From NCBI GenBank assembly GCA_963978905.1, contig OZ022259.1, positions 7,440,001-7,504,000 on the forward strand: a DNA stretch of 64,000 nucleotides, written 5' to 3'. A program made the position numbers and the translations under genes. Numbering within the stretch: the stretch's first letter is position 1; the number at the start of each line of letters is the position of its first letter. Origin of the DNA: Trichostrongylus colubriformis (taxonomy: Eukaryota; Nematoda; Chromadorea; Rhabditida; Trichostrongylidae). The notes under the pieces are model-generated. The model was not told where the DNA came from. It was given only the letters and a program-made list of their open reading frames with translations, and ran no database searches. Positions 38,741 through 53,700 of the stretch are shown here, in pieces.

Positions 38741-41700
38741 ATGTCTGCCTTACAAACCGTGAATGAACTACAGGATTCCGTGATCAGCGGCTCACCTACC
38801 GAGGTAATTGATTATAGCAGCGTACTTTGAAGAATTTTTTCGAGTTTTTTTTTTCTTTTGCTGAATAGTATTCTTTTGGTGAATGATATGGAAATCTGTG
38901 GAATTTGTGAGTCATCCATATTTATCACTTGGTTTTTCTGAATTGCCATAAGTCCTGTTTGTGAAAGTAATCGTCGAAATTGCTCCTTTCCTCTGCATCT
39001 GTTTTGGTTTTCGCTGAATCCTCATCCACACATATGTTAAATAGTCCTAATTACATATATGTGCTTGATTTCTGGCGCCACACCTTGTGGCGATGTCTTT
39101 CTTGGGCAATTCAGCACCTTGATCACGTATGTGCATCCGCTTAAAGAAGTAGTCTCGTTTAAGACCAGGTTGGCGCTGACTTTGCTATTTCTACCAATGT
39201 CATCTAGTGATGCTGGCACCAATTATGAAATCATGTGCAGTTGTGAATATGTTCACGACTAAACCATATAGTCATGAATATATGTAAGAATACTAGGAAC
39301 ATGAAATCACCAACACTTTTTTCTCAAAATCCGCGTATGTCAATGGAAATATTGATTAATGAGGAGTGGAATTCTAGCACACTGCTTATTATTTTTGCTT
39401 ATACTTTGCTCCAAAAGTTACGTGCTTTTCGGGTTCTTATAAAATTTAGGTGACAGCTCTGCTGTCCGGTTCCATTATACCGCAGTGCTTCACTTCTTAT
39501 CTGTGTACTTTGACCTGGTAAACGATTTTGATATATCTGATTTCGAAGTGGTTTTCATCAATTGAAATTTCGTTCGTTACAATTTCTGCTGATACCTGAG
39601 TTTTAGTATCAAGACATGCTGGAAATTCTTGTTTACCTTTTAATAATTTGTGTGGTTTGTGTGGTTTCATATTTCACTTATCTGTGGAGGTGTCCGTCGC
39701 CATGCGTTATCATGCTCCAAACAAGTGGACACATCGCTGCTAGATTCGATGCTTATTTCGATTCTAAACTTTCGGAAAAGCGCGGAGAAGATTTTTCATG
39801 GCTCTTTGCATCTTACAGGGGTTGTGGGGACAGGGAACTGGAGGCTTTTTTTGTAACATACTCTAGGAGTGCAAGAGAGAAATGCTGTGTGGAAATCCTG
39901 GTATTGATATTTGCATTTCTTTCCATTTTTTGTTTATATAAACCTGTATATTTTGAATGACTGTGATAATTACTGTTAACGAACCATGTCACTTGAGTTC
40001 AGTTTTTATCTAATTGGAGGTAGGGTTTTTGCTGTGCTGGTGCTAGTTGAAAGTTCTACAAGTCCTCATCTACGCTCGTCCATAACTGCATTCACGTTGC
40101 TTACAGTGTACAAGTTGAGAAAAGATCTCATCTGCAGTAAATTGCGGCCATGCTTCGAAGGGTCCGCAACGTAGTAAAAAACTAGAATAACAATCTTAGG
40201 CGAATATATTCGCCTTTTGGTATTTCTCGAGTGCTCGGGCAAAAGAATGTCAATTCTTCAATTTCACGTTCGCTAAAGGATGCGAGAAGCCATCTCTGAA
40301 TTAACGTTACGGCTCGTAGAGAGATTGGTCCCACGTTTTCGGATAAAACTTGCGAACGATACTTGTGAGAAGGTAGAATTTGCAGTGCAGCAACATTCTT
40401 CTAACTTTACATGACCTCTTTCTGCTTCTTCCTAGTCATGGGAATTCGTGTTCGTGGGTGTTGCCTGTCTTTGTTTATAATCGATGGCATGAAAGAGGGG
40501 TGGAAGCTGTTGGAGCTATTCGTGCTCTTAAAATGGGTCTCTTATGAAATCTGCAACCAGCTCGTTAGAATGATAATTGATCGAAAATAAAGGGAAGATC
40601 TGCCTCATCCTGCAAGAAAGCATATAAAATCTAAGTGCTTGGCTTTCACATTGTATGTTTTAGCATGAGCTGCGGCATATTTGTTCAGGTCGTTTACGGA
40701 GGCACAGTTTCACCCACTGGTGACGAACATCGTAATATGTCAGAGAAAGTTCAAAATATGGCGTCGGCAATTTATCGAGAATTCGAACTAATGATTCAGA
40801 AATATGGTGAAGATGGAGTCAAGGCAAGTCATAATTCGTTTCTTAGTCCCTACTTTTTCGCTGTCAAATGTTTTCATCGATATTATGTATTGGTTTCGTC
40901 ATTTCAGACCTTGATGCCATTGGTTGTAAACGTCTTAGAGGCCCTAGATCTTGCCTTTTTGGAGCGAGAAGAGGCAGCAGTCGATCAAGAAATGCTTAAA
41001 GAAGATAATGAACAGCTCATAACGCAGTATGAAAGAGAAAAACAATTGCGAAAACAGGCTGAACAGGTAATTGTGATTTTACATGTATCCCTCATAATCA
41101 ATTTACAATTTTCTTGGCCGAAAAATGCTTGGAGTTATTTAATCACTGTTTTGCATACATTTACTTTTTTTTGCAGAAATACATGGAAATCGAGGACAAC
41201 CTCATTGGTCAGAATAAGGAGTTGGAAGCGAAGATCGAGTCTCTCGAATCAATCATGAGAATGCTTGAATTGAAAGCAAAAAATGCTTCTGATCATGGTT
41301 ATTATTCCTATGCAATTACTGTATTGTCTAGGCTGAGCAGGTGTAGAGCCGTGAAGAAATCTCGCACAATGCTCCTATTTCAGCATCGCGATTAGAGGAA
41401 CGGGAAGCTGATCAGAAAGCCGAATTCGATCGTTTGCATGAGAGGTCTATATTTTTTGAAGTTTAAGATTTGTCTGATTTTTATGCTTTCTAGTGTTTTC
41501 TGTGATAGGATTGGTCCTTATCTTTAGTGCTCCCTTAGTGACAGCTAGCGCCAGAATTATATTCGGTCGTAAGATAATTTTCGCAACATTTCATTTCCGT
41601 TCTTACACCGAAAATGGGTCTTTTTTCTGAAATTAATTCTTCTATTCATTTTATTATTTACTTGTCGAAGTATGTTTGATATTTGAAGATTTGAAAATTC

Positions 41701-44700
41701 AAAAAATTCAACGTCCTCAAATTGAGGGAAAAATAGAATATGTATTCAAAGTCAGCTCGTGGTAGTTTGCTTGCACGACCTTTTTCACATTGGAGTCCAG
41801 GCGCAATCATGGAGAAGGTCCAATTGAGATTCCTTTAAGAAATCCCATTTTATTGCAGCTTCAGAGATTGGAACCAACCAAATGAATCGTCAACTCATGT
41901 TGGGTGTCTCTTCGTGAACCCCTCCCCTCCACAGAAGTTTCCAGAAGTACCCATGAAGTTATGGGAAATGTAACAAAAGTCATCCTACAGCCTAACAGTG
42001 GCGGGCTTACAATTCGCATGGTCCCAACGTTTCTGCGATCTGTAAAACCGCAAACGCAGCGACGCACACGTGCGCGGGGCATTTCTCATGAGGTCGCGGT
42101 GTAAAATATCGGGAAACGGAATGCCCAAGTGCGATCGCGGACCGCGCTCGTGATCGACTGCATTGCGGCAAGTGGGATTCTGTGATTTAGCAGAGCTGCA
42201 GTTATGCAGGATGTACCTGCAACATAAAACAATAGTTTGTATGCGATTCCTTTAAGGAAATTGTAGTGATGACCTGTTTAGGCATACGTCGTTACTGAAA
42301 TGAATTCGAATAGTTATGTATCAGTCACAGGAGTTTTTTTTATTTCATTGCCAGCTTCAGTTACTGACCTGTCTGAATATCGATTTCAGATACAATGCGC
42401 TATTACGCACACACGTGGACCATATGGAACGTACCAAATACTTGATGGGAAATGATAAGTTCGAATTGATGCAAAACATGCCACTGCCACAAGCGCAACT
42501 TCGTACCAGGTCCGATTTCCTTACTTTATTAGTCTTAGTCTTTTTTCGTGAGACTTGCTCCTTTTCATGTAATTATTTTTGGTCAGTCACGATGTGGCTT
42601 CGCATGGCCGTAGAGATGGTGGCTGATAGCTCATTTTATTTGTACACTGTAGTTCAGGATGTTCTCTTAAGACAACAAGTAGCAGTATACTTTCTAGTTA
42701 CTACTTGCCCTGTGGTGTGCATTATCAGTGAGTTTACATGGCGATCGGTTATTCCATACTCTACGGACGTGCTCCTTCACTACCTCCTTCGCTCTTAATC
42801 ACTGGCGTTTGGTTTTCATTTTTTAGACATGCTTGTTTAACCTTTTATCATCTAGCATGCACTGCAATTAAAGTCACGCCTGTGTTTTTTTTTTTGGTTT
42901 CTCCATCACTCTTGTCACCTTTTTAACATTTTCAGTGCTAATGTTACATTCTAGCACATTTTTGTTCCATCAGTCACTATTAGTCGCAGAACTTTTTTTT
43001 TGAGACTTCTCCGAGGTCTAATCGTAGTAAAACCATCATAGCGGTATTTTGTGAGTATTCGAATACATGCTTAGGCCTGTTTGCTTGGGTATTTTTTGGG
43101 AAAAGGTGTCATTCTTTGAATTCGAAATCAACAACTCTATGTTATATTTTCAGGATGGGTATGGCGGCTTCCGTGGACGCGTCGAGTATTCGGGGTGTAT
43201 CCGACCTAATCAGTGCTCACATGTCTCAGAGTACTACGATGGACGTGAATCTTGCAAACCATATCAGCAACGAAGGTTTTTATCAATCTCTCTATATCAT
43301 CAGTTTTATGTTAAGTAGCTGAGAGCGAATTCTTGAATTTGGTGTCTGAACAACAAAAATTTGGAAATCGACCCTTCTATTTAGCAGATTGGCAAGATGA
43401 GTTCTCGTCTGACGTTGAGCCATCACCACGCGATATGACAGCGGAAGACGAGAAAGCAGCTGCAAGTTCAACGTCAGAAACCACACCGAAAAACTCCAAA
43501 GAAAGCGAAAGAGAAGAAGAGTATGCTTTACTGCTTGTCCAAGCTTATATCGTTGCATGCTGATTTATGCGGTATGAGTACACATCTGCCCATTTAATTG
43601 CAAAGGCGAATCGACTGGATGGGGGCATAAATCATAAAAAAAAGTATTCATTTGCACTACGGCTGTGCAGTGAATGGATACGTATGAATCGAAGCAGTTT
43701 GAATAGCCTATTCATTGCCTTCACCCAAAAAGTCCTCAAATAGAAAGCTAAGAGTGGAAATGATAAATGATAGAAATTCTGGAAGGGAGACATGCTCTAT
43801 TATCTCGTCTACCTCGGAAGTTGGGAAGCCACAAAAACCTATAGATTTGCTAATTTTTCAAATTTTTTGAATCTATTATAATTATGTTACTACATATTTT
43901 CGTTGTCTTTTTACTTATTTACTCGTTGCTGTTATCATCAGACATCAGAAGGCATCAAAACAGTGAAGTTGCTTACTGCTAATGATTGCTTAGTAACCAT
44001 AATGCTATTATGAATTCGTTTATTTGCTTTTTCAGGGAGCCTGAGGGACAAAGAGATGGTGATGATTCGCTTGGCGCTGATCTTACTGGTACGTTGCCGG
44101 CGATTTTTTTTATTCTTCTTTTTCAGATTATAAATAGTTTGTAGGCACCAGCTTCAGTTTAGTGAGCAGTCAACTCTTAGCTCTCTGTTTCGGAGACACT
44201 TCTCTTTTCCATTAATGCCACCTATCCAGGGTTCTGTGCTTCTAGTTAATAACTGATTAGTGATGTTGTAGAGAAGAAATTTGTGCCATTTAACTCAAAT
44301 CCTCTTCTGTTATCTACAGGAAATCTCGTTGATCCGGCGGAGTTTGCATCAGCGGGTAATTGTTGCGCATCTTCGATATCAAAGCATGAATGTTATGTAG
44401 AAATGAAGCTTTTTGCTGTTCAGTATCGCATGCGAGCCTGCTCTTGTTGAAAAAAGTGCATAATGTGCAGAATGTGTTTGAGATAGGATGGTTCGCACGC
44501 TCACGTTGAGCAAGGGTCTTCGGTTGAGTAGGTAATGGGTGTTGTTGCCCCATTAGAACGTATGGATGTTCACTTCGAGAGACTTCCCATAATCCTTAGT
44601 TGCTAAATGTCGTGGTTGTAATGTGGTGATGAATTCAACAGACATCGAGGATGGAGACGAATCTCGTACGAAGCAGGTTCGCAGACGATCCTTGTCGTTG

Positions 44701-47700
44701 GAGTCGGAGAGCGGTAAGGTAAACTTGTCCACCTGTGTTTCGAATTCCCAAGAAAAAGCTGGGTAGTTTTGTCAGGACCTTGTGTTGTGCAGTGGTCTGG
44801 TCGTCACAGAGATGCATTTGCCGTGAGGAGATTACTGTGTACGATATCCATTTGGTGAGGGCGTCAAGTGCTCCGTGAAGCTAACTCCGTAAAAGTGCTT
44901 TAAAAGGTGCTGGAACGCTGAATTAAGCCATACGAAAGTCCGTTCATTCATAACGTTGATCTGACTCAATGGCATTTCCGGCAAGATTTATGTTAGAAAA
45001 GAACATACCTGTTTGAAGGCAGTGGGGCTTGTGTGACAAGAGCTAGAGGCGGAGAGGAGTGTCTGGGTGCAAAAATCAGTGTAGAGTTCGCGTGATAGGA
45101 ATAAAGCAGCGAAATTTTTCCGCAAGGTCCATGCCGCCCTCCGAAACAATGCATTGAGCATGTACATGCGTGTCTCTTGCCTCTTCCCTTTTCTTTTTGT
45201 CATCTCTTCCTCCTGGTATTTCGTTTTGCAGTCTCGTCCGCGCGAAATCAGATGCATGAGGAATGATAAAAATCTCACCCTTCGCGGTTCTTCATCCCCT
45301 TTTCTCTGCTATATGAACACACGGTAGTGCATCCTTTCCGGTGACACCAAATATGATCAGAAATCATCGTACCCACTGCCTTTTTTTATTTTTGTCTGTG
45401 TTGAGATTGGGCCGTGCTCTTATGTTTTTTTTCAAAGCTGCGGTAACCAGTAATCTGCTCACTGTTGTGAATTTCCCTGTGTTCGGTGTTTTGACGAGAT
45501 GTTTCCTTTGTGATTTCGCACGGTTGCACGCGCTTTTTACAGGCCTGCTCTATTTTCCTTTTGCTTTGCACGCTCAGTGAGGTCTGTTGCGATTAATAAC
45601 TAATCATCACTAACATACGATAATTTCAGTGAACGACACATTCATAGGTATGTTTCCGTGTCGTTGTGAAGTGTTTGAAAAGTGACAGTAGATTTTGCAT
45701 CCATACCTAGTCGATGAACGGATGAAGCGGTCGTGCGGTGCAGGGGGAGCCGATGCGGCGTCGCGACGAAGTTCAGCTATTGCGTTTCGAAGTCCTCAGG
45801 GGTCACCAGACAAGAATTTTCCCAAGTGCATGGATGGATCTATAGTGCATCTCTGCTGCATTTCATCCCTATTTAACCCGCCTGTTCCTGACTGATTATC
45901 AACCGCGAGAATCCCAAATATTGGTGCAAATTTACAAAAACGATAAGCATCGATAACTTACATGTGGATCTACCAACCAAACGTAAGAATGAGATGCTTG
46001 GCAAGTGGACTAATTGCTATCATTTGATGCAGTCAGATTCAAATCTGTCGATCCCTATACTATCTAATTCCCAATAATGACCCTTTAGCCAAAGGGTTAA
46101 CTGATTAGTGGTAATGCCCATTCTATTCCGTAACGGAAGGGGTCGATCGTCAAATCACCTGGACCTCTGAGAAGTGGTGGCCTCGCTCAGCGGTGCAGTA
46201 GTGAGCGGCTGGATATCTTTACCCAATATTAAGCACTGAGTGCTTATAGCGGCAAGTGATTATATCCGATATCAGTAGCGACGAGATGTTTCCACTGCTA
46301 AACCAAAACTAGCTAAACCGTGGAATTCCTAATTGTGGTAGGTATTTGTAGAGATACCAGCTGGGCTAGCGCTCAATTGTGCGCGTATCACAATGTGGAA
46401 CTGTGCGATACGGCTTTCTCCTATATACGTTGATATCTACTCACAATCCATTACCTATACATATATGTATGTAGAAAGTAGATGCTCAGTAAAAAGTCAT
46501 TATCGACCATCTCCCCGATACATAATTTTGTTGTGTTGTTCGCGTGGCACTGGGAAATAGCTTAAGTGGTCGTAATGAAGTCAGCAATAATTATGTGGAC
46601 GGATTCGAATTTGATTTTTTTCCAATTGTGAAAACCGCTCTCACTGATCTGGTGGGCTTCGCGACTCCATGTCGGCTCCCGCTGCACATTCTCAGCCAAC
46701 CGACTGTCCTAAGCGATGTATTGCCAGTGAAGTGAACAAAATTTCTTGCATGTGTGAAAGTGCCACCTATGAATTGCAAAGTCCATGGATTTTGTGATGC
46801 TTTGTAAAGCTTCAAAATTGTTCAGGAATGGGTCGCGAAGTTGAAAACCTTATCAAAGAAAATATGGAGCTTCTTGATATGAAGAATGCTCTCAATATTG
46901 TCAAAAATGACCTTATTGCAAGGGTCGATGAATTGAGCAGGTGATGATTTCGCTCTATATCTAGTCGTTCAATATTTACATCAACTCTTTTTTCCAGTGA
47001 AAATGCGATTCTTCGAGATGAAGTGCACAGTTTCGAGATGGTCCGAGTAAAAATGAGCGACAACATTGCGAAACTTGAAGAAGAACTAAAATCAGTGAAG
47101 CAAAAACTAGCCGAGAAGGAAGCCGAGGAAGAGGTTTTCTTTACTAATTACTGTACATGAACAAACTAAATGCTTTCCTTTTTAGGAGGAGGTTCCGCTG
47201 GCGCAAAGAAAAAGATTCACACGAATGGAAATGCAACGGGTTCTTATCGATAGAAATATGTATAAGGTTTGTGCTCGTAGCTTTTGTTCATATCGCTTCT
47301 CTGTTTACATTCTACTGAAATTTCTGTTGAATAGGAAAAACTCATGGAACTGGAAGAATCTCTTAAATGGACTGAAATGCAGAGAGCTAGGAAACTCCAG
47401 GCACAAGCACCTCCACCTAAGAAAGGAGGCATCTGGGATTTGTGAGTACTAGATTCCTCTTTTGTGGCTTTGATCTGCACTTTCCACTATTTCTTACAGT
47501 TTCTCGGGCTTGTTCGGTGACACTTCTCCGCCAACGCAACCTCGTCGAATGGGATTGCGCGCTGACGCTCGTGGTAAAAGTCAAATGACACGAAGTGTGG
47601 AGTACCTCGATCCAGAAATGTCAGTAATGCAGTAGAGATTGTGTTGTGCTGTGTCGTGTTGTACTTTCTGAGCTGCTTTTCCCACACGTTTTTGGTTTTC

Positions 47701-50700
47701 TATTTTTAGTCAATATTTTCACCTAACTTTTTCCGTGCTGACTTTATTCGCTCTACGGGTAGTAGTCTCAGAGGTGGAAGCAATAGAGCTCGTTATATTT
47801 CCTAGAATTGAACGCTCATATCGAAAGGCAGCATTGGGGGAAAGTCGGACGAAAAGTAAAAGAAGTAGTGCATATGAAAGTCGAGATGCCTAGTAACAGG
47901 ACAGTGGAGAAAAAACCGATGGAAATGGTCAAAAACCCTGGAAATAGGACCCCCATTCCACGGTTGATTCTCGAGTCGGACGACCTTCAAGAGCGGGCAG
48001 TCCGGACTATTCTTCCATTGGCATGTTTCCAAATGAACACAAGGGAATGTTTGGAAATACGACTGCATCTATTTCTTAGAGTGAGCTTCAAGCTAAAACT
48101 GCGGAAGCTCGCCGCAACACCTTCGATCCTGCCGCATCTCCTTGCGCTCCCACCTCAGCCACTCAGGAATCACGTTATCCGGAGGCGGGATCGACTTATC
48201 AAGAGGCGGAGCAGATGGGCGATTGCGGCGTTTTGCGGCGTTTCGCGGCGTTTCTACAGCTCGGAGGGCGGTTTCCCATCGGGATTTCGCCACAGATAGC
48301 CTTTAGGACCAGGACTGCCATGTGAGTGACCTCTTGTTGGGATTTTCCCACTACCGCATTACCCCTAATGCTGTCTCTGAGTAATCAGTCGCCCAATTTC
48401 TAATCCCACATACTTGCTCTCGAGCCTTCGGTTTATTCATCCTGTTTAATCCATTTGGTCCTGCTAAATCCCTTTGGTTATACGCAGGTCTGTTATAGGT
48501 TGTAGTTATATCTTGCGAATCCGTGAAATGGAAGCATTGCTACGCGACATGTGGGGAGAGAGGTGTGACATGTGATCATTCCGTGGATTTGTGCCCTATC
48601 ACCGGCACCCTGATGGTAAAAGCCTCACGGTGTTTGCCATTTTCGATTTTGCAGAACTGAGCTAATTGCGTGGAGTCAGTGCGTACCATATTCCTTACCC
48701 AAATTGCTGCCACATTCCGAACTGTTCGTGAGGTGTGCTCGTGGCCTGCTCAGCCATATATCATGATTTCATGTGCCAATGTTTAGCAATGTATTTTTAA
48801 CAGAGCGTGTACTATAGCGACGCGCGCAAATCCGTCAGACACCTTACAGATGGATTAATAGAGAACGACGGAATAAGGCTGATGTCAGACATCGCGATTT
48901 CGTGATTCGAGCTCGCACGCAATTCTTTGACCTCAAGATTCTGCGATGCAGCGAACTCGCGGCATTGCAAATTAGAGGTTTTGTAGAAAAGCAAACGAAG
49001 TCTGCCATCAGCTCAATGCGGCAGACAGCGATCACCGACGTGTTCTTATCTACAGAGCTATAACAAGATGGAGCATGGTTGCGGCGGCTTTCCATTCACA
49101 CCACTATCCGTTGTGGGCTGTGGCTGACAGTTGATTGTCATCGAGTATTCTTCAACCTAGTGTCAGCTTTATGAGTGAGATTTTCCGGCTGTAGTATATT
49201 TCTCGTTGATGATATAAGAGAGCGTTTATTCACATGGTCGAATGCGCCATTATAATTCTACCAGTTGCAGAAAGGGGCATCACTTAATCATTTCTTGTGA
49301 TGGATATTGAATAAAAGTGAGCTATGCAACCTATACAATTCTGCCGGTTTTTCCGTCGTAGGTTTGGGCCGACAAATTTTTGCTAGATTTAGGATATCAG
49401 AACGACGAGCCGCAGAACGAAGAGAACAGTACAAACTAGTTCGTGAGCACGTTAAACGGGATGACAGTGGTCGCATCGAGGTAAAACTGTTGTTTTTATC
49501 ATGAAGCAGGTATTTGAATCTACTTTTATAGCCACTGTCTCTGTCGAAAAACGCTGAGAACAGCTTCAAGTTACCTGTGGTAGACTTTTTGTTAAGTTTA
49601 AAGACCGCCTGCACGATGCCGAAACGAAAACCGCGATTGATGCGGGTAATTCCACATCATTCCAATATAGGCAGTAGTCTTTTTGTACTCCTTTCCTCAA
49701 GTGTTTCTATTATAGAGGATTGAGTAACATAGATTTTGTTGAGGTGTGATGGTGAATTTGAGATTTGTTATTAATTTTTGCGCGCTCGCAAACAAAGTCA
49801 CCAATGAAAATGGACTGCTTTCAGGTTGGGGTAGGATGTTTGAGGAACATAGTATTGAGTGGGAAGCTATATATTGCCCTTCGTTGTGTATTAGCGAATG
49901 GTTTGCTTGGTTCGCTTGAACTCGTCTCTTCCGTTTGCCTAGTCAAAGGTGGACCTTGCTTACCTCTCGCATTCTTCGTTTTTATTATTTCAGTGCGTGA
50001 AATAGTACACTGCGGTAGGAACTTTTCAGTGGGTTCTTGCCTTGGGCAATAACCAGGTTATCTCTGTTTGGGAATTTCGTGCAGACGGTCCGCTGTTTTC
50101 CAGAAGTAATGAACTGTCGTTTTGGGTCGCTTCACTACTGGGCCTTTTGTTTGCCTAATGAATAACACTAGTGGTGCTGTTTCTACCATCCCTTCTGCTG
50201 ATCGCTAACTCTGCTCCTTTATTGACTGGCAACCACTATTGTTATGTACTCCTTTATTCACTTCTAATTTTCGTGCATTAAGGCATATGGGTGGTCTCTA
50301 CCAGCTCTACTGGACAAATCGAATGCCTCAACAATGGTACCGGTTCCAGTTTGTTGCCGTCCACTCATGGAAAATCAACCTTCAATAAAGGTGCGGCTTT
50401 ATTGGACCTCCTCGAATGTTGTCAATTTGTGCAACTTGGGATGTGGAATGTTTCACTAGCGCTTCGGAAATCTCACTCGTTAATTGTTGAAGTAAATTTC
50501 CTACAGGAAACATCGCTCATGATCGCAGACACTTGGTGGATTGGGTTAAATGCGATTCTATTTATTTACAAATTTATTCAGTAGGGCCAATAGAGAAAAA
50601 CCAAGAAACAATGAGAAAACTCGAACGAGATGAAATTGTCATTGGTTGGAGCGAGTATACTTGACGCATACCATTTTTCTGTAACTGCGAGTTAAAACAT

Positions 50701-53700
50701 GACCATAAATGACCGAACCCTGTGTGCGAAAACTTCAACCTATACTGTATCTCGCAGCTGTTGTCGCTATCACCGAATCTTATACTATTTCTATATTTTG
50801 CAGGTAAGAAACTGCTCTAACTGAATCTCTGTTCATTCTAGGTCTGGTGTGCCACTTCCGTGGTCTTACGTGGAGGTCTGGACAAAGATGGAAAGTTCAT
50901 TACGGGAAATCCTATCTACTTCTCTCCTAACGCAGCAAAAGTTCCCAAAGGAACTAATGGTGACGACCAGCTTGAAAATGAGATCTCGGTATGTCGGCGT
51001 AGCAAATATATCTCCGGAATTATGCCTTGTAGGTACGGATGTAAGATTTTTGAAGCGTGCTCGTGCTCTGGATGCTAGGGAATGTGAGCTAGCAGAATGG
51101 CAAACATCATCTGTTATTTGGGTTGGCAGCTCAAACCAAGGGAAAAGCCACGTAGCTGTGCTGGACGCTAATAATCCGAACAATGTTATTGAGACTTTCC
51201 GTGCATGTGAGAGCCATTTGCTTTGCATACATGGTGTCCCAGGTTAGTTTCTTGAGATGTAAACCCTACTGCAAAAGTTCACATCCCTTCGCAGTTGATT
51301 TGTTAGTGAAACGTTCAAAAATGCTTTTACAGGTGTTTCTGAAGGTGATCCTTCTATGGATGATGTTGAAGCAAAAGCATTCTTGTGTGGAGGAGGAAAA
51401 GTGAAAGATGTGCCAGATGGTATGCCTCCACTTTTTTGTCATTGACACAGAAGGCATACAGGTTTTCAGGTATCGAATTTTCGGATTTGGGGGCTTGTGA
51501 GTGGGTCGAGTTACGAAAAATGGAGGATTCCGAAGATGGAGTTCCCACATATTGCAGCAATGACATGCGGCCAAGTCCGAAGCGAACCCGAGACTGTGAG
51601 TTTAATTATTTTTTTTACTTTATTCTGTTGATTTTCTTCCCCTTCATCCTTGTATGTGTAATCTTGTGTATCGATTACTCACAGTCATGCGTGACAGTGT
51701 TGCTCCAAGAAGTATGGCTTCTTGTTTCCGTATCCAATTTGTTTCACAACTCGTCCATTTCAGTTAGCGTTAGCGACACTGATGCAGTCACTGGGTCCAC
51801 AGAAGGTGTGATTTTGTCGTTCTTGCTCACTAATACATTGTCAGTACAACAAGGAATAACTATCGGTGTTGGGGGCATGATTGCTCATGTTTGATCGTTT
51901 ATAGTGAAACCAGTTCCAATGGATAAAGTAGATGAGGAAGCATCGGAAGGTCAAAGTGCTGAAAATACCACCGAATCCTCCGAGCCTAGTGTACTTATAC
52001 TACTCGAAAAATCGAAAGAACAAAAAGGTGGAATATAGGTGTTGTATCGCGTTTCGTGTGGCTATCAACACTTGGCTTTTGTTGGTTTTTCTCACCAGGG
52101 TCGTAGTGGTAGTCTGCTTTCATGCTTCCTCACCATTTCGGTTGCTACTAGTCTACTGCCTTGAGACGTTCACTTTTCCGTTCTTTTTCACTACTGACAC
52201 TGAAGTTTTTCTGCATAATTTTGTGGTTATCATTACATTTTTTTAGATGAGGTGGAGCCTCAGCGGCCATCTGGAAGTCGAGTGGGAAGATCTGCATTGC
52301 CGTCGCATGTTCGGGATGCAATGAACAAATACGATGAAAACGTCACCGATATTCCTACTGGGTGGCCCACCGTATGGATGGGCAGCCAGAATCAGTAGTC
52401 AGTTGTTCAACAATTCAAACACTCTTGTTTTAATTGGATTGCAATCAGACTTTCGTCTCCCTGTAATTAAGACAGTTTCATTCTTTTCTGCGAGCTGATT
52501 TATTCAGTTTCGATAGATATTGCAAGCAGTGATCGCATACATTTTACCACATTTAGCATCTACATACACTCGGCAGTGACCTCATGGAAACGATGTCTGC
52601 GACGAATAAAAATGCCGGATGCTGTACTTTCTATCATGTAGGTCTTTTTACTTGGAGTTCTGGCCGACTCCTTTGTGTTCACGAGATCACCGTTCAGATA
52701 TCCTTTGAAGTATTTAATGCTCATATTCCAGGCACTATAAAGGGAGAATCTTTGCTGCGTTGGCTAATGGAACCCTTGCTGTGTTCCATAGAGCAAAAGG
52801 TTCGCTGTATTCCATTACCTACAACTTTTCCTAGTGTGTCCGCTTGGACTTCTCATATTAACTCAAATTTCAGTACTCAAAATGAATATTAAGGTGGTGA
52901 ATGGGCTGATTTCGGATATCATACTATTCGCGTTGGACCTGCAACTTCCTCTGTGCGGTGTCTTTGTGTGGTGGCAAGCAACATTTGGGCCGCTTACAAG
53001 AACTGTATCGTAGTGGTGGACGGAGAAAGCTTACAGATTGCTGTGAGTCGATCGATTATGAATTACTTGTTGGTGTTATAGAAAGAATCAAAGTTAGATT
53101 GGACCATTCAAAGACACTGTAATGGTGATTTAGAAAGTGTTTGCTGCGCATCCACGACGGGATAGTCAGGTGCGTGCAGTTCAGTGGGTAGGCGCTGGTG
53201 TATGGATATCAATACGGCTCGACTCTACGCTGCGCATGTACCATGCCCATACATTCGAGCACCTTCAGGATGTTGATATTGAACCATATGTGACCAAAAT
53301 GCTTGGTATGTTTAACAAAGTCCATCTTATCGGCAGTTTAGCACTCTTTCACACAGATAGAGTAAATTTCAGGTACTTCACGGCTGGATTTCTCATACAT
53401 GCGCACTACTGCTCTTCTCATATCGAATAGACGTCTGTGGATCGGCACTGGTACAGGAGTTGTCATCTCAGTGCCGCTGAGTAGCAGTCCGTCCTTTGTT
53501 ACCATGTTGAAAGAGTGAAAGGCAGCGTTTTTTATGGTTCCTATCCAGGTTTGGAAGAGAAGGTTGAAACAAAGAAGACTTCGTCCAATGGACCTGGTGG
53601 TTTGGTACGAGTGATTTCAAATAGTAAAGATTTGAAAGATGTAAGATCTCATTGGCACTATGGTGATTGGATGGCACAGCATTGAATAATGCTGGCATTC

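Noticed and set aside
47808..48299. 163-codon frame in unc-16 intron 17
   Set aside because: Falls in an interspersed repeat whose other copy (2862-3740) does not keep the frame.
50849..51055. Continuation of the exon 21 frame upstream, giving a longer exon
   Set aside because: The upstream part is in a different frame from the conserved exon 20 ([14 protein letters not shown]); an intron ending TTTTTGAAG at 51055 restores a continuous reading.
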